Source: Eutypella sp. D-1
Taxonomy: Eukaryota; Ascomycota; Sordariomycetes; Xylariales; Diatrypaceae
Length of the DNA: 64,000 nt
Assembly: GCA_023313575.1 (NCBI GenBank)
Contig: JAJTTP010000006.1
Coordinates: 2,170,001 to 2,234,000 of the forward strand
Direction of reading: 5' to 3'
A model generated the notes under the pieces. The model was given only the letters and a program-made list of their open reading frames with translations. It made no database searches and was not told the origin of the DNA. The position numbers and the translations under genes are program-made. Position 1 is the first letter of the stretch. Every line of letters begins with the position of its first letter. Below, piece after piece: positions 36,579 through 47,394 of this stretch.

Positions 36579-39028
36579 TTACTCGTCGAGCACCGATGCG
36601 AACCGGTCCAGCATCTCCTGCTGAATAGCCTCGTACTGTTACGGGGTAGGAAAGTCAGTATAATCCAGTATAAACTCGAAGGGGAGGAGGAGGGGGCGGG
36701 GGGACATACCCTCTTGCATACGGCCTCCTCGCCATCGGTAGGAAGCTCGAACTTAAGACCGCGGAGCTTCGCCTGGAGGTCGGCGGTGGCCTCGCGGACC
36801 TTGGCCCATGCCTGGCCCTGAGCGACGGCCTTCTGGGCCTCGTCGTGGAAGCCGACCATGAGCTTCATCATCCACTCGGTCTTCCAGAGGGGGCAGAACT
36901 GGTCGTAATCGGAGTATCCGTTCTGCTGGAGGAAGTCCTCCTTGATCAGTGTCGCGAGGTCGAGGGTGATCTTGTCCGGGTCCGAGAGCGCCGACTTGCC
37001 CACCAGCTGCACCACCTGGTCCAGCTCGTCCGAATCCGACAGCAAAGTCTTAATCCGGTCCCGCGTCCGCGGGAACTCCGGGAAGTCCTTCTCGTACCAT
37101 TTGTCCAGGATGTTCGTGTACTTGCTGTACGACACTACCGTGTTGATTGAGGGAAAGTGCTTCCGCTGTGCCAGCTTCTTGTCCAAGCCCCAGAACACCT
37201 GCACGATGTTCAGCGTCGACGAGGTGACGGGATCCGAGAAATCGCCACCGGGCGGGCTGACCGCGCCCACGATGCTGACGCTGCCGTCGCGCTCGGGTGA
37301 GCCCAGGCAGCTCGTCCTTCCCGCACGCTCGTAGAAGCTGGCCAGCTTCGAACCCAGGTAGGCCGGGAAACCCTGGTCAGCCGGCATCTCACCGAGACGG
37401 CCGGAGATCTCACGAAGAGCCTCGGCCCACCGAGACGAGGAGTCAGCCATCATGGCGACGTTCATGCCCTGGTCGCGGAAATATTCGGCGACCGTGATAC
37501 CGGTGTAGATGGAGGCTTCTCGAGCGGCGACGGGCATGTTGGAGGTGTTGGCGATCAGAGTAGTGCGCTTCATGATGGGTTCCTTGCGGCCCTCGACTTC
37601 GATGGACAGTTCGGGGAAATCCTTCAAGACTTCAGCCATCTCGTTTCCTCTCTCTCCGCCTATAAGAAAGGATTGTCAGCGATCAGAGGTCATGTCAAAG
37701 GGTATAAGGGTATAAGGGTTGTGGTGCAACGTACAACCGACGTATACGATAACATCACTGTTGGAGAACTTGGAAACGGACTGCGAAATGACGGTCTTGC
37801 CGCAGCCGAAAGCACCGGGGATGGCGACGGTACCTCCCTGCACACTAGGGAACAGGGCGTCGAGGACTCGTTGGCCAACAATGAAGGGCTGGTCGGCGGC
37901 ACGCTTCTCGGTCACGGGTCGGGGTACACGGACGGGCCAGGTCTGCAGCATGCCGTAGCCGGTGGTGGTGCCGTTAAACTCAACCTCGAGGATCTTCTCC
38001 TCGACGGTATATTCTCCCTTTTCGGCGATCTTGGTGATAGTACCCCTGGCGCGCGGGGGCAGCAGTATCTTGTGGACCCTGATGAAGGAGTTCTCGAAGA
38101 CGGATCCCCAGACGTCACCGCCGGAGATGTGATCGCCGACCTTGGCGGTGGGGGTGAACTCCCACTTCTTAGTCCGGTCGATGGCAGGGGTGTCGACTCC
38201 ACGGGGGATGTAGATACTCTGACATTGTTCCTGAATCTTCTCTAGGGGCCGCTGGATTCCATCGTAGATGTTTTGTAATAGACCAGGGCCGAGCTCAACG
38301 GAGAGGGGCTTGCCGGTTCGAACGACGGGGTCGCCGACAGTGACGCCGGCTTTATGATAAGAGGTGTATATATGTCAGTCTGGGAATGAGTCTGGGAATG
38401 ATCGCCTCTTTCCTCTCTGCCTGCTTTTTTGATCGTGTATTCGTGTATAAACGCACCTGTTTCCTCGTATACTTGGATGGTGGCCTGGTCACCGTTGATT
38501 CGAATGACCTCACCGACTAGGTTCTCATGGCCGACTTTCACCTACGAGCAGAGCAAATATCATCAGCGATGGTGTCAGGGATGTCAGGTCGTGGGGGGCA
38601 ACGTACAAGCTCGTACATGGCAACTCCAGTCATCTCCTCGGCCACAACGACGGGTCTAAGACGAAGCAGTAGGTATTAGCTGACGTATTCAGGCATGGGC
38701 AGGCACGGTGGTCGCTTTCGAGGAGGTTGGGTGAAGGTTGGGTGAAGGTTGGATGGATGAGGACGAAGGACGACGAACCCGGAGACGGAGAAGATCCGGC
38801 CTATATCAAGGGGAACCAGATGAATTAGTTTTTTATAGTCATTCCATACACTCCAATCATCAGGAAGAGTGCATTCGACTTTATCGACTTTATCGACTTA
38901 CCTATTTGTAAGGCATCCCCGTTCGTCTTCGCCGACTATAACGCGATATATTAGAGGATATATAATCGAGGAGGCGGCCAGAATGTTAGACAGGAAGCAT
39001 GACAGGAAGCATCACATACCGAAGCCAT
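36579..39028 (-). CDS. VMA1: V-type H+-ATPase catalytic subunit A
   Basis: Eight exons (39020-39028, 38902-38935, 38779-38800, 38655-38607, 38457-38541, 37738-38349, 36710-37659, 36579-36635) give 605 residues, essentially the family length. Subunit A hydrolyses ATP in the V1 sector and drives proton pumping into the vacuole. The N-terminal beta barrel ([14 protein letters not shown]), the Walker A GAFGCGKT near residue 248, the catalytic GERGNEM region, and the [19 protein letters not shown] block are all present, as is [27 protein letters not shown]. There is no intein, unlike yeast VMA1. The first exon is just nine bases (M-A-S) and the third is 22 bases; the donor after exon 3 (GTTCGT) is non-typical but frame and family sequence require it. 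Confidence 0.95.
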
Positions 39029-40662
39029 CTTGGGCGACTGTTTTTGGGGAGGGTTCGAAGTAGCTGATGTGAGGGATATGGTAGGGATGGGTATCGTGAG
39101 GGGGGGTGATGATGATGATGGTGATGGTGGTGGTGGTGACAGTGACGACAGTGACGACAGAGAAGCGGCCGAGGCTGAGGCTGGTAAAAGAAGAGGAGGA
39201 CTGGCCGGCAGTGGTTGGTTGGAAGCTTGAGCTGCTGTTGTCTCTAGTAATAGCACCTGCTGCTGCTGCTGCTGGAGGTCACGGTCCAAGTCACTTCTTG
39301 TACCATTTCTTGTATCTTCTCTTGTACCTTCTCCACCTCCACTTCTGCTGCCGCCCGCACTTGTAGGCGGAGGAGGAGGAGCAGGTACAAGTGACGCAGT
39401 AGGTGCAGCACTAGCGTTAGTACCTGTACCCACACTGCCACTGCCACTGCCACTGTCACTGCCACTGGCAATGCTGCTAACACTGGCACTCCGACTCCTC
39501 CTTATCAGATCCACTAGCGACGGGCGCGCCTTCAGGCCGGGACGGAGACCCAGCATATGTGTATGTAGGGTACTGTCCGTTCTGTTCTGTCAATCCACCA
39601 ATCAACTTAGAAGCGAGTACCCGCTATTGTCGTTGCCGTTGCTATTGCTCGTTAGGTATAAAGAGAGTAAATGATTAGAAATGAACACGTATAATACTGT
39701 AATAATACAAGGAGAGAAAGGCTGACGACCACCTGCAAGATATGATCGAGGACGTTGCGGAAGTTGGAAGTTGCAAGTCGCGTAGGAGGGTGTGGGTCCA
39801 AATGTATATGAATCCGGCCAATAGGAGTTTCATACCTCTAACTCCCGTCCTTTTCTGGGAAGTCTAATGACCCTGTAGCCCCTTATGCATATATCAGGAT
39901 ACTGGGCTTCAGATTGACAATAGTATCAAAGCATTAGGCTTTTCGAAAGGCTTTTCGGTAACCTTTTCGAAAGATATCGTCAGACAAACCGAGACAAGCC
40001 GAGTCTACGAAGTGAAGTGCTACTAATTTAACTACTAAAAGCAAACATCACCCCGGGGTTCCGTTCTAACAATATGCCCTCTGTGTAAGCAGGCCACACT
40101 TGGAATACAAACAATACTGAAGGTTCCGTGACAATGGCGGTGGAATCCCACTAACTTACCATACCCACATCACTTTCTCGAGGATGAAAGATAATATAGT
40201 TCAACACAGAAACAAACATAAGAGAACGGAGCCCGAATGCATTTTGCTATGTGAGGATCCACTATATGTCCGCATGAGCATAATGGGAGCAAATAGTAGA
40301 GGAACTTGAATAGTGGGTAATGGCAAATGTAACATAGATAGCACGGCATTAATTGCCAATGGATAACAATGTGTCGTCGTTTAGCAGGCAAGGCAGGACA
40401 ATAGGGTAAGGAACAATCGGTGTTGGGCATTGCCGTAATTCGAAAGAAGGAAGGCCGGACAGCAGGGCTCTAGAGGCATAGGGCGTCAGCATGATTTACA
40501 AATTACTATATAAACGTCTGTTGGCTCACACCGAAACCCAGATTCCCTTTCTCTCCTACTCAGTCCAGACCTTCCCACAGAACTCCCCAGCTTCTTTGCC
40601 AGTTAACACAGCCTACGAAATACCACAGCAAATACCGAACACTAAGCCAAACACTAGACAGC
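39029..40662. promoter_or_regulatory. Divergent region V-ATPase A / secreted protein
   Basis: 1.6 kb. Just upstream of the V-ATPase start are two simple repeats: GATGAT/GGTGGT/GACAGT at 39107-39160 and CCACTG at 39433-39480. An open frame on the minus strand (38951-39556) crosses these and the V-ATPase start but is Ser/Pro repeat translation. The right half is AT-rich and should contain the secreted protein promoter. Confidence 0.5.
39107..39480. repeat. Simple-repeat cluster upstream of the V-ATPase gene
   Basis: GATGAT to GGTGGT to GACAGT units at 39107-39160, a CTGCTG run near 39260-39275 and CCACTG units at 39433-39480. The cluster lies within the presumed leader and promoter. Confidence 0.7.
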
Positions 40663-41606
40663 ATGGCGCTGAACAACTTCTTCTTCTTTGCCGTCTTCCT
40701 GATGGTCTTCGGCGTTTCCAACGCCGCCTTCATCCACCGCGGCCTAGAGCTTCCCGAGGGTTATAGCGAGGGCCCTATCGTCTGGTCCGGCTTCGAGCAC
40801 CTCTTGAACAACTCTGACCTGGTCCACTCCGCCAACGTCCAGGACCTCGAAGGCCGTACCTTCACTGGCACCATCCAGGTACGTGATTCTCTTCGTGAAG
40901 GGACCTATTCACTTTTGAAGTGCTTGTGGAGGGTGCTTGTTAACACGGGGTTAGAAAGTTCTTGCCGAGCTCGAGTCACTGGGCTACTCCACGGACCATC
41001 TGAAGCCCTCATCTCACGTAGAGGGAAATGCGACTCTCGAAGCAGGCAGTGATCAGGATGATAAATCCGTCGATCTCTCCGAGTCTGGTGTAAGTGACTG
41101 ACCACCCCCGCCATCCTGCCATTCCGTCATACCCACCTCTCTCGCTGGCCATGCTAATCCATTTCACATCAGCGACATTTCCGCAATTGCGGTGTTGGCG
41201 GACAGGGTCCCGTCTCGTACGGTGTTGCGGTTGACGGTGCCATGTACCTGAAGTATCTGAGCGATGATCTAAAGTGCGGAAACCAGCCGTATACATGCGG
41301 ATTGATCAGCTGTTCGTATTGGACTGGAATCTGGTGGTGCAACGTTTGTCTACCCTGCCCAAATCTGTTTATCCCCTGTTTATCTCGTCCCCTTGGATCT
41401 AAGGAAATACTGACGGTTCATTTGCGTGCTAGGATATGGACATCCAATTGGAATTCCAATGCAATCAATTCGGCAAGGAGGCTTTCGATGTGTGTTTCAA
41501 CTGCCAGGAAAACCCCGATATACTTACTAAACTTGTTCATGGCGAGTCTGGCGATGATGGACTTAAGTACCGGGTCCAAATTGGTCGTGCATTTGACTAT
41601 TGCTGA
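40663..41606 (+). CDS. Small secreted cysteine-rich protein
   Basis: Four exons, all phase 0: 40663-40878, 40955-41089, 41173-41343 and 41433-41606, giving 231 residues. Residues 1-21 form a signal peptide (a Phe/Val hydrophobic core then SNAA). Residues 22-117 have no cysteine and are acidic; residues 118-231 hold nine cysteines and look like a compact disulfide-bonded domain, with WTGIWWCN and a C-terminal ending in YC. Not assigned to a known family. The size, secretion signal and cysteines fit secreted fungal proteins, including candidate effectors, but that is only by type. Introns have GTACGT, GTAAGT and GTTTGT donors. Confidence 0.8.
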
Positions 41607-42438
41607 AGGAGGAACAGGTTGGAAAGGGGGGAGGAGGATACTCCGTACAATGGATAGGAGGAGGATAACCTTGGAAGTAGGAGGAGCTTGAGCAGTTTGG
41701 CAGCAACCTTCATGTAGTGGAGTCAGGTAGTGGAGCAGCTATGTACGGAGCCAGTACTAGGTACTTAGGTACATAAGTAGTAGGCTTAAGTGCTTCCCAA
41801 CCAATGACAATATCGTGAATTGTAAGTGTTCGGTTTGTCGCTGCCAGTCTAACTGATAATGGTTTAAGGCGGGGTTTAGCTTCGCTTGGCAAGTAGCTGA
41901 GAGGGTATGCTTGGTATTATGCTTGGTATGACAGTGTGGGTTTTACAGGGGTCGTTGGCCGAACTCGCACCAATTTTTCATCCATGAATGACACTGACTG
42001 ACTGACGGAACAACCTTAGAAACTAGAATTGATAAAACTGATAATTAAATTAACACCATGATCCTGCAGTCCACGGTGCCGATATCTAGCTGATATCCAG
42101 CTCTAGGTAATAGTTGGATGACCTACCGGAGAATTTGGTGATCATATCAAATCTCTCAATCTGTGTGACCCTACACCTCAGGTGGGCAGCTATACAACCC
42201 GACTATTTAATATTTCAATATCCATATTCCATATCCATATACGGATAACTACCTACCCGTGGACATAAGAGTATCTCAGATAAATAAATCTACCTAGGTA
42301 CACCTTCCTTCTTCCTTCCTCCTTCCTCACCACCCCCCTCATCTCTCTCTCCTCCGTTATACAAATAGAGAGATATCGGGCGAGATATCTACAAGATACC
42401 TACATATATACACCACACACACAAAGTCCTAGGCGACA
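41607..42438. promoter_or_regulatory. Intergenic region upstream of ILV3
   Basis: 832 bp. The right part is C/T rich (42300-42350) with ATCT/CACA tracts next to the ILV3 start, and an exact TACCTAGGTA at 42291-42300. A TGACTGACTGAC stretch at 41993-42004 contains TGACT cores like those bound by the amino-acid starvation factor Gcn4/CPC1, but without testing that is only a hint. Confidence 0.45.
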
Positions 42439-44406
42439 ATGGCTCTGCAGGCTCTCTTCCGCGCGAGGGCCCCAGCAGTAGCCGTCGCAAGACGAGCTCT
42501 CCCTCGTGCTTCTATCACGTACGTTCTTTCAGTCCTTCACCTCAGCTCCATCCACATATGGAATATACATATGGAATACACATATGACTATACATATGAA
42601 TTGGCCGGCCAATGCTGACTTCCTCCCCCCGCCTATTCCCTACCTAGTCATGGTCGTCTCTTCACTACTACTACTACTACTCCTGCTCGCTCCGCCGACG
42701 CCGATAAAAAAAATGATGGCGCTCTTAACAAAGTCTCCCGTACCATCACACAACCTAAATCACAGGGCGCCTCACAAGCTATGCTTTACGCCACCGGTCT
42801 CACTGATGATGACTTGAAGAAGCCCCAAGTCGGCATTTCCTCCGTTTGGTACGAAGGCAACCCATGCAATATGCATCTGATGGATCTGTCCGCCCTCGTG
42901 AAGGAGTCCGTCGTCCGTGCTGGCTTGATTCCCTACCGTTTCAATACTATTGGTGTCTCTGATGGCATCTCCATGGGCACTACCGGCATGCGCTATTCTC
43001 TTCAGAGCAGAGAGATCATCGCCGACAGTATTGAGACCGTTATGCAGGGCCAGTGGTATGATGCCAACGTCTCCCTTCCAGGTTGCGATAAGAACATGCC
43101 CGGCGTGCTCATGGCTATGGGACGCGTCAACCGTCCTAGCATTATGGTTTATGGTGGCACTATCAAGCCCGGATGCAGCAAAGCCGGCAACTCAATCGAC
43201 ATCGTGAGTGCTTTCCAAGCCTATGGCCAATACATCACCGGTCAGATTACCGAAGAGGAGCGTTATGACATAATTCGGCATGCTTGTCCTGGCCAGGGAG
43301 CGTGTGGTGGCATGTACACCGCCAATACCATGGCCTCTGCCATCGAAACCCTCGGCATGACTCTACCAGGAAGCAGTAGTTTCCCTGCTGTAGACCCTAG
43401 GAAGAAGGCCGAGTGTGAGAGCATCGGAGAGGCCATTAAGTACGCCCTTAAGGAAGATATTCGTCCTTCAGACATCATGACCAGGCAGGCCTTTGAGAAT
43501 GCCATGGTCGTTGTCAGTATCCTGGGTGGTAGCACGAACGCCGTGCTTCATTTGATTGCCATCGCCAACTCGGTGGGTATCGACCTTACCGTCGATGACT
43601 TCCAGGCCGTGTCCGACCGCACGCCTTTCCTCGCGGATCTCAAGCCGTCTGGAAAGTATGTTATGGAGGATATTCACAAAATCGGCGGCACTCCGGCCCT
43701 GCTCAAGTTCCTCATTGGCGAGGGTGTACTTGATGGATCCACACGTACTATAACTGGAAAGACAATGAAACAGAATGTCGATGCGTGGGAGTCCTTCCCT
43801 TCCGACCAACCGATCATTCGGCCTTTCTCCGACCCCATCAAGCCGACTGGCCATATTCAGATCCTGCGAGGATCGCTAGCACCTGGGGGGTCGGTGGGTA
43901 AGATCACTGGCAAGGAGGGACTTGTCTTCACGGGCAAGGCCCGATGCTATAATCAGGAAGATGACTTCATCGCAGCTCTTGAAAGGGGAGAGATCAAGAA
44001 GGGTGAGAAGACCGTCGTTATCATTCGGTACGAAGGCCCCAAGGGCGGCCCGGGTATGCCAGAAATGTTGAAGCCCTCCTCGGCCATCATGGGCGCTGGT
44101 CTCGGTAATGATGTCGCCCTTCTGACCGACGGGCGCTTCTCCGGAGGTAGTCACGGCTTCCTGATCGGCCACATCGTACCCGAGGCCAGAGAGGGCGGAC
44201 CTATCGGCCTAGTACAGGATGGCGACACGGTGACCATCGACGCGGAGAAACGAGTAATCGACTCCGACGTAAGTGAGGAGGAGATGGCAAGGAGGAAGGC
44301 GGCCTGGCAGCCGCCCCCTCCACGCTACTCCAAGGGTACGTTGACGAAGTATGCCGCCCTTGTCGGCAACGCCAGCTCGGGCTGCATCACAACAGGGTCT
44401 ACCTAG
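42439..44406 (+). CDS. ILV3: Dihydroxy-acid dehydratase, mitochondrial
   Basis: Two exons, 42439-42518 and 42648-44406, give 612 residues. The enzyme dehydrates dihydroxy-isovalerate and -methylvalerate to 2-keto acids, the third step of valine and isoleucine synthesis, using an Fe-S cluster in mitochondria. Signature blocks are PGCDKNMPG (around residue 173), [14 protein letters not shown], and [23 protein letters not shown] (around 520). The N-terminus ([20 protein letters not shown]) is Arg/Ala-rich without acids, a typical mitochondrial presequence, and a Thr run follows. The first intron is inside the presequence, ending CTAG. Ends with the normal GCIT tail. Confidence 0.97.
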
Positions 44407-44845
44407 TTGTCACTAGACACGGAGAAGTGCTCGGGGAGATGGGGTAGGAGGTGCGAAAAGTCTTTGCTTGTATATACTCGCTTTGGATTGGAACGGGCTG
44501 GGAAAAAGATATGGCGTCTCTACGTTGATACCAACTGGGTGAAAAATATACAAGATGAAGCTTTGATATTTCAAATAAAATAAGAATTGTTTCTGGGTAC
44601 GGCCATAGCAGTTTGCTACATATAGCCTAATCGATTACATATTTTGCATGATGAGGCTACATCAGGAACTCCTGAATTCCAACAGCCCGCATAGCCTCTT
44701 TTCATTGTTTCGCAGTTACGGTGAATACATACTTAGGGAAGTATATTAAAGCTAAAATCACTGCTGCATCTGTGCGTCATGGTCAGAGCTCTGCTCTGGA
44801 CAATAGACCCACCATCATTCAAGTACCTAACATGAAAGTACGCAC
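44407..44845. other. Convergent intergenic region ILV3 / acyltransferase
   Basis: 439 bp holding the two 3' ends; AT-rich with AATAAAATAAG around 44575-44585, a possible polyadenylation-type signal for ILV3. No gene seen. Confidence 0.4.
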
Positions 44846-45805
44846 TCATTTACGCCCTTTCTTCCAAGCATCGACGAAGGCGGCTTTATCCCGCAGGGTA
44901 AGCCCAACACGCTTATTACGTGCCAGCCTAGCCAACGCGTCGCCGACATGGTCCAGGACTTTCTTCTCTTCGGGCGTCAGGTCTTCGTGCCCATCTCCGC
45001 CAAGATTCGCCTCCTCCCCGGCCGCACCGTTAGCCAAGATCTCCAAGGCGGGCGTGTTAGTGACAGCTTCGGCAATCCGGACCCTGATGCAGTGGGTGGG
45101 ACGGCTGAGCAAGTTCCACAGGAAAGTGGCGTAGGCTCCGGGAACCGGAGTGGTGATATCGGGCGGGGTGTAGCGCATGCTGACCGGGAAGATCTTAGCG
45201 TCGGCTGGAGCAGACAGGAGAGAAGGTGAGAAGGGGAGGATTCCCTTGCCGTTGGTGGTGCTCATCTCGGGGAATACGGCGATGGCGCGGTGTGGGTTCT
45301 GCTCGACTAGGGCGCGGAGGGTGGTGAGCTTGGCGCCTGGGGGAGGCTCAAGTGTCGGGGGCGAGAGGGCGAGGGCGATGGCGCCGAGCAGGGAGATGCG
45401 CTGGACCTTCCGGGTGTCGGGGTAGGAGATAGTGAAGACAGGGTCAAAGATGGCGGCCAAATATAGGGCGTCGACGGGGCTGGTGAACTGGGCGGCAATG
45501 ATGGAGCCCGGGTGGGGGACGCGCGACTTGGGCTGCTGCGACAGAGACCCGCGCTTGACGCCATCGAGCTGAAGGTCAACCCACCAGACGCCCGGTATAC
45601 CTAGCATGGCCCATAGCAGCAGCTTCCTGACGGCTAATGGAAGCGGGATGTAGGCGAGGAAGAGGAAGTAGACGAAACAATAGCTAAGAAAGAAGGGCAA
45701 CCGGAATAAGAAGACGGCAGACTTGACGAGAACGTAGAAAGTCGAGGTCGGCGTGGAGGTCGGGATGAAGGGGGATATGCCGGAGCCTGATGATGGTGTG
45801 TTCAT
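44846..45805 (-). CDS. LOA1/VPS66-like lysophosphatidic acid acyltransferase
   Basis: Intronless, 319 residues. One or two membrane segments near residues 25-70 precede a PlsC-type domain. Yeast Loa1 (Vps66) acylates lysophosphatidate in the endoplasmic reticulum and affects lipid droplets and vacuolar sorting. The block FPEMSTTNGKGILPF corresponds to the FPEG(T/S)TSNG region. Where classical members have NHxxxxD, this reads FTSPVDALYL, as in the Loa1 branch, which lacks the histidine. The C-terminal acidic stretch ends with a basic tail. It lies convergent with ILV3. Confidence 0.8.
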   Translation of the reverse strand: MNTPSSGSGISPFIPTSTPTSTFYVLVKSAVFLFRLPFFLSYCFVYFLFLAYIPLPLAVRKLLLWAMLGIPGVWWVDLQLDGVKRGSLSQQPKSRVPHPGSIIAAQFTSPVDALYLAAIFDPVFTISYPDTRKVQRISLLGAIALALSPPTLEPPPGAKLTTLRALVEQNPHRAIAVFPEMSTTNGKGILPFSPSLLSAPADAKIFPVSMRYTPPDITTPVPGAYATFLWNLLSRPTHCIRVRIAEAVTNTPALEILANGAAGEEANLGGDGHEDLTPEEKKVLDHVGDALARLARNKRVGLTLRDKAAFVDAWKKGRK

Positions 45806-47394
45806 GGGGTTAGACTATGTTAAACCACGTTGAGCGAGTCAAACTATGCCAACATATAAGGACTTTATTATAAGGACTTATCGTTCTGAATGGTGTTTTT
45901 GATGTACCTCGATCACGAAATTGACTATATTTCTCCATGTTGCTGGCCGCCGCGCGAGTACCGAAACAATGGTTATGGTTTACGACGATGGGATAGATTC
46001 GTGGACGGGATAGATTGGGATATAGAAAGAGAAGAACCAATATAAGTCAAACTATCAGGACATTGAGGGTTGAGAGTCTCTATGTAAAAGACACGAGAGA
46101 TACTATGAGAGTCGACAAGGTGACTTGACTATGAGACTGAAGACGAAAACCAAGACGAAGACGAAGACGAAGATGATTTATGCTATCCGGCGTTCCGAAG
46201 TCCTGATATCTTCGGTTTTCGTCTTAGTTATCGTCTTAATCTATTGGGTGCACTTTGGCTACCAGAGAGATTTCTGCTGAAGGTAACTAGGGATAGGGCG
46301 AAGGACTATGAAGGGACACATGTGATTTTTTTTTGTTGCGATATGGGATGATCAGCCCAGCCTAAGCATACCTAAGTATACCTAGAGGTAGGAAGCGTCC
46401 TTCAGCTTACATGTGAAAATCATTAATTAAAGTATGTACCTAGGTACGAAGTACCTATGTAGATACCTAGGTACATGTACTAGGTACCTTACTTTGCTTA
46501 CATAAGTACGTACGAATAGTGAAACCTAGCAGCCCAGTTCAATTGGAAGTCGTCGTGCCCGCCAGCCTGCCAGCTAACTACCTAGGTACCTAACTGCCTA
46601 CTTAGGTAAGCTACCTTATCAACAACAACAAACCACAGATAACCCGATAAGCCGATAACCCCCCACCTCATAACTAATTAACCTCGGGGTCCGTTCTTCT
46701 TCCCCTGCTTATGTTGCCCTTAGCAACAACGCTTGCCCCTTTTTGGACCCAATGCACTCCATGTCTAACTAGGTATCTAGGGAAATAAACATACACAAAT
46801 TATCCTCTACCTGACATAACTACCAACATAACTGCCTCCATAGTGCTTAGGTAGGTATCAATACATACCAATCCGCAACCAACCTTTGAAGCTACTTACA
46901 CTCTATATACATAACCCGTGTCACCTTATTCGTATGCGCTCACGATCGTCTAATTGACAAGAGCCAATTCCCCGTTGTGAATGTCTAAGAGCAGCGCGTC
47001 TTCGTCTTCGTCTTCGTCTTTTTCCATCGTCTCTCTTGTCTTCGTGTCTTGGTTTCTTCGTCTGGCCCGCCTACGACAATAGACGAATCCAATACGGATA
47101 TCCAACAACACATTACACAAGCTCTTTCCCACACCACTCTGCTCTCAATATAGTTTGAGACATCCATACATATCTTTCTCGATAACCTCTCTCTGACACC
47201 CCGACACCTCGTTGTTCTATCGTGCTGTCTCTCCACCTTCGAAGCCCCACACGACGTCGTGGATCATTGTGTCCTACACTTCTTTAACTAGCGTGTCTAC
47301 CGTCACCGCTGAGCCTCATTTCGTCTTTACTACATGCATTGTGGCATTTCAGATATTCTTTTCTTACAATCACCATATCTAGGCTAGGATAAGG
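45806..47394. promoter_or_regulatory. Divergent region acyltransferase / kinesin
   Basis: 1.6 kb. It contains three exact TACCTAGGTA copies (46437-46446, 46464-46473, 46579-46588) plus degenerate ones in the same 250 bp, a perfect 12-bp inverted repeat (46140-46151 and 46214-46225) around an AAGACG repeat, and CGTCTT repeats at 47000-47025. No convincing gene. Confidence 0.5.
46140..46225. repeat. 12-bp inverted repeat around AAGACG repeats
   Basis: The left arm AAGACGAAAACC and right arm GGTTTTCGTCTT are perfect complements, separated by 62 bases that include several GAAGAC units. A transcript could form a hairpin. It lies between genes, with no ORF. Confidence 0.7.

Noticed and set aside
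36579..39028. Possible intein in the V-ATPase A subunit
   Set aside because: The sequence around the Walker A site and GERGNEM is continuous apart from a 78-bp spliceosomal intron; no intein blocks are present.
38951..39556. 201-residue ORF over the V-ATPase start
   Set aside because: It is mainly translation of CCACTG, GATGAT and CTG simple repeats and runs into the first intron; no domain.
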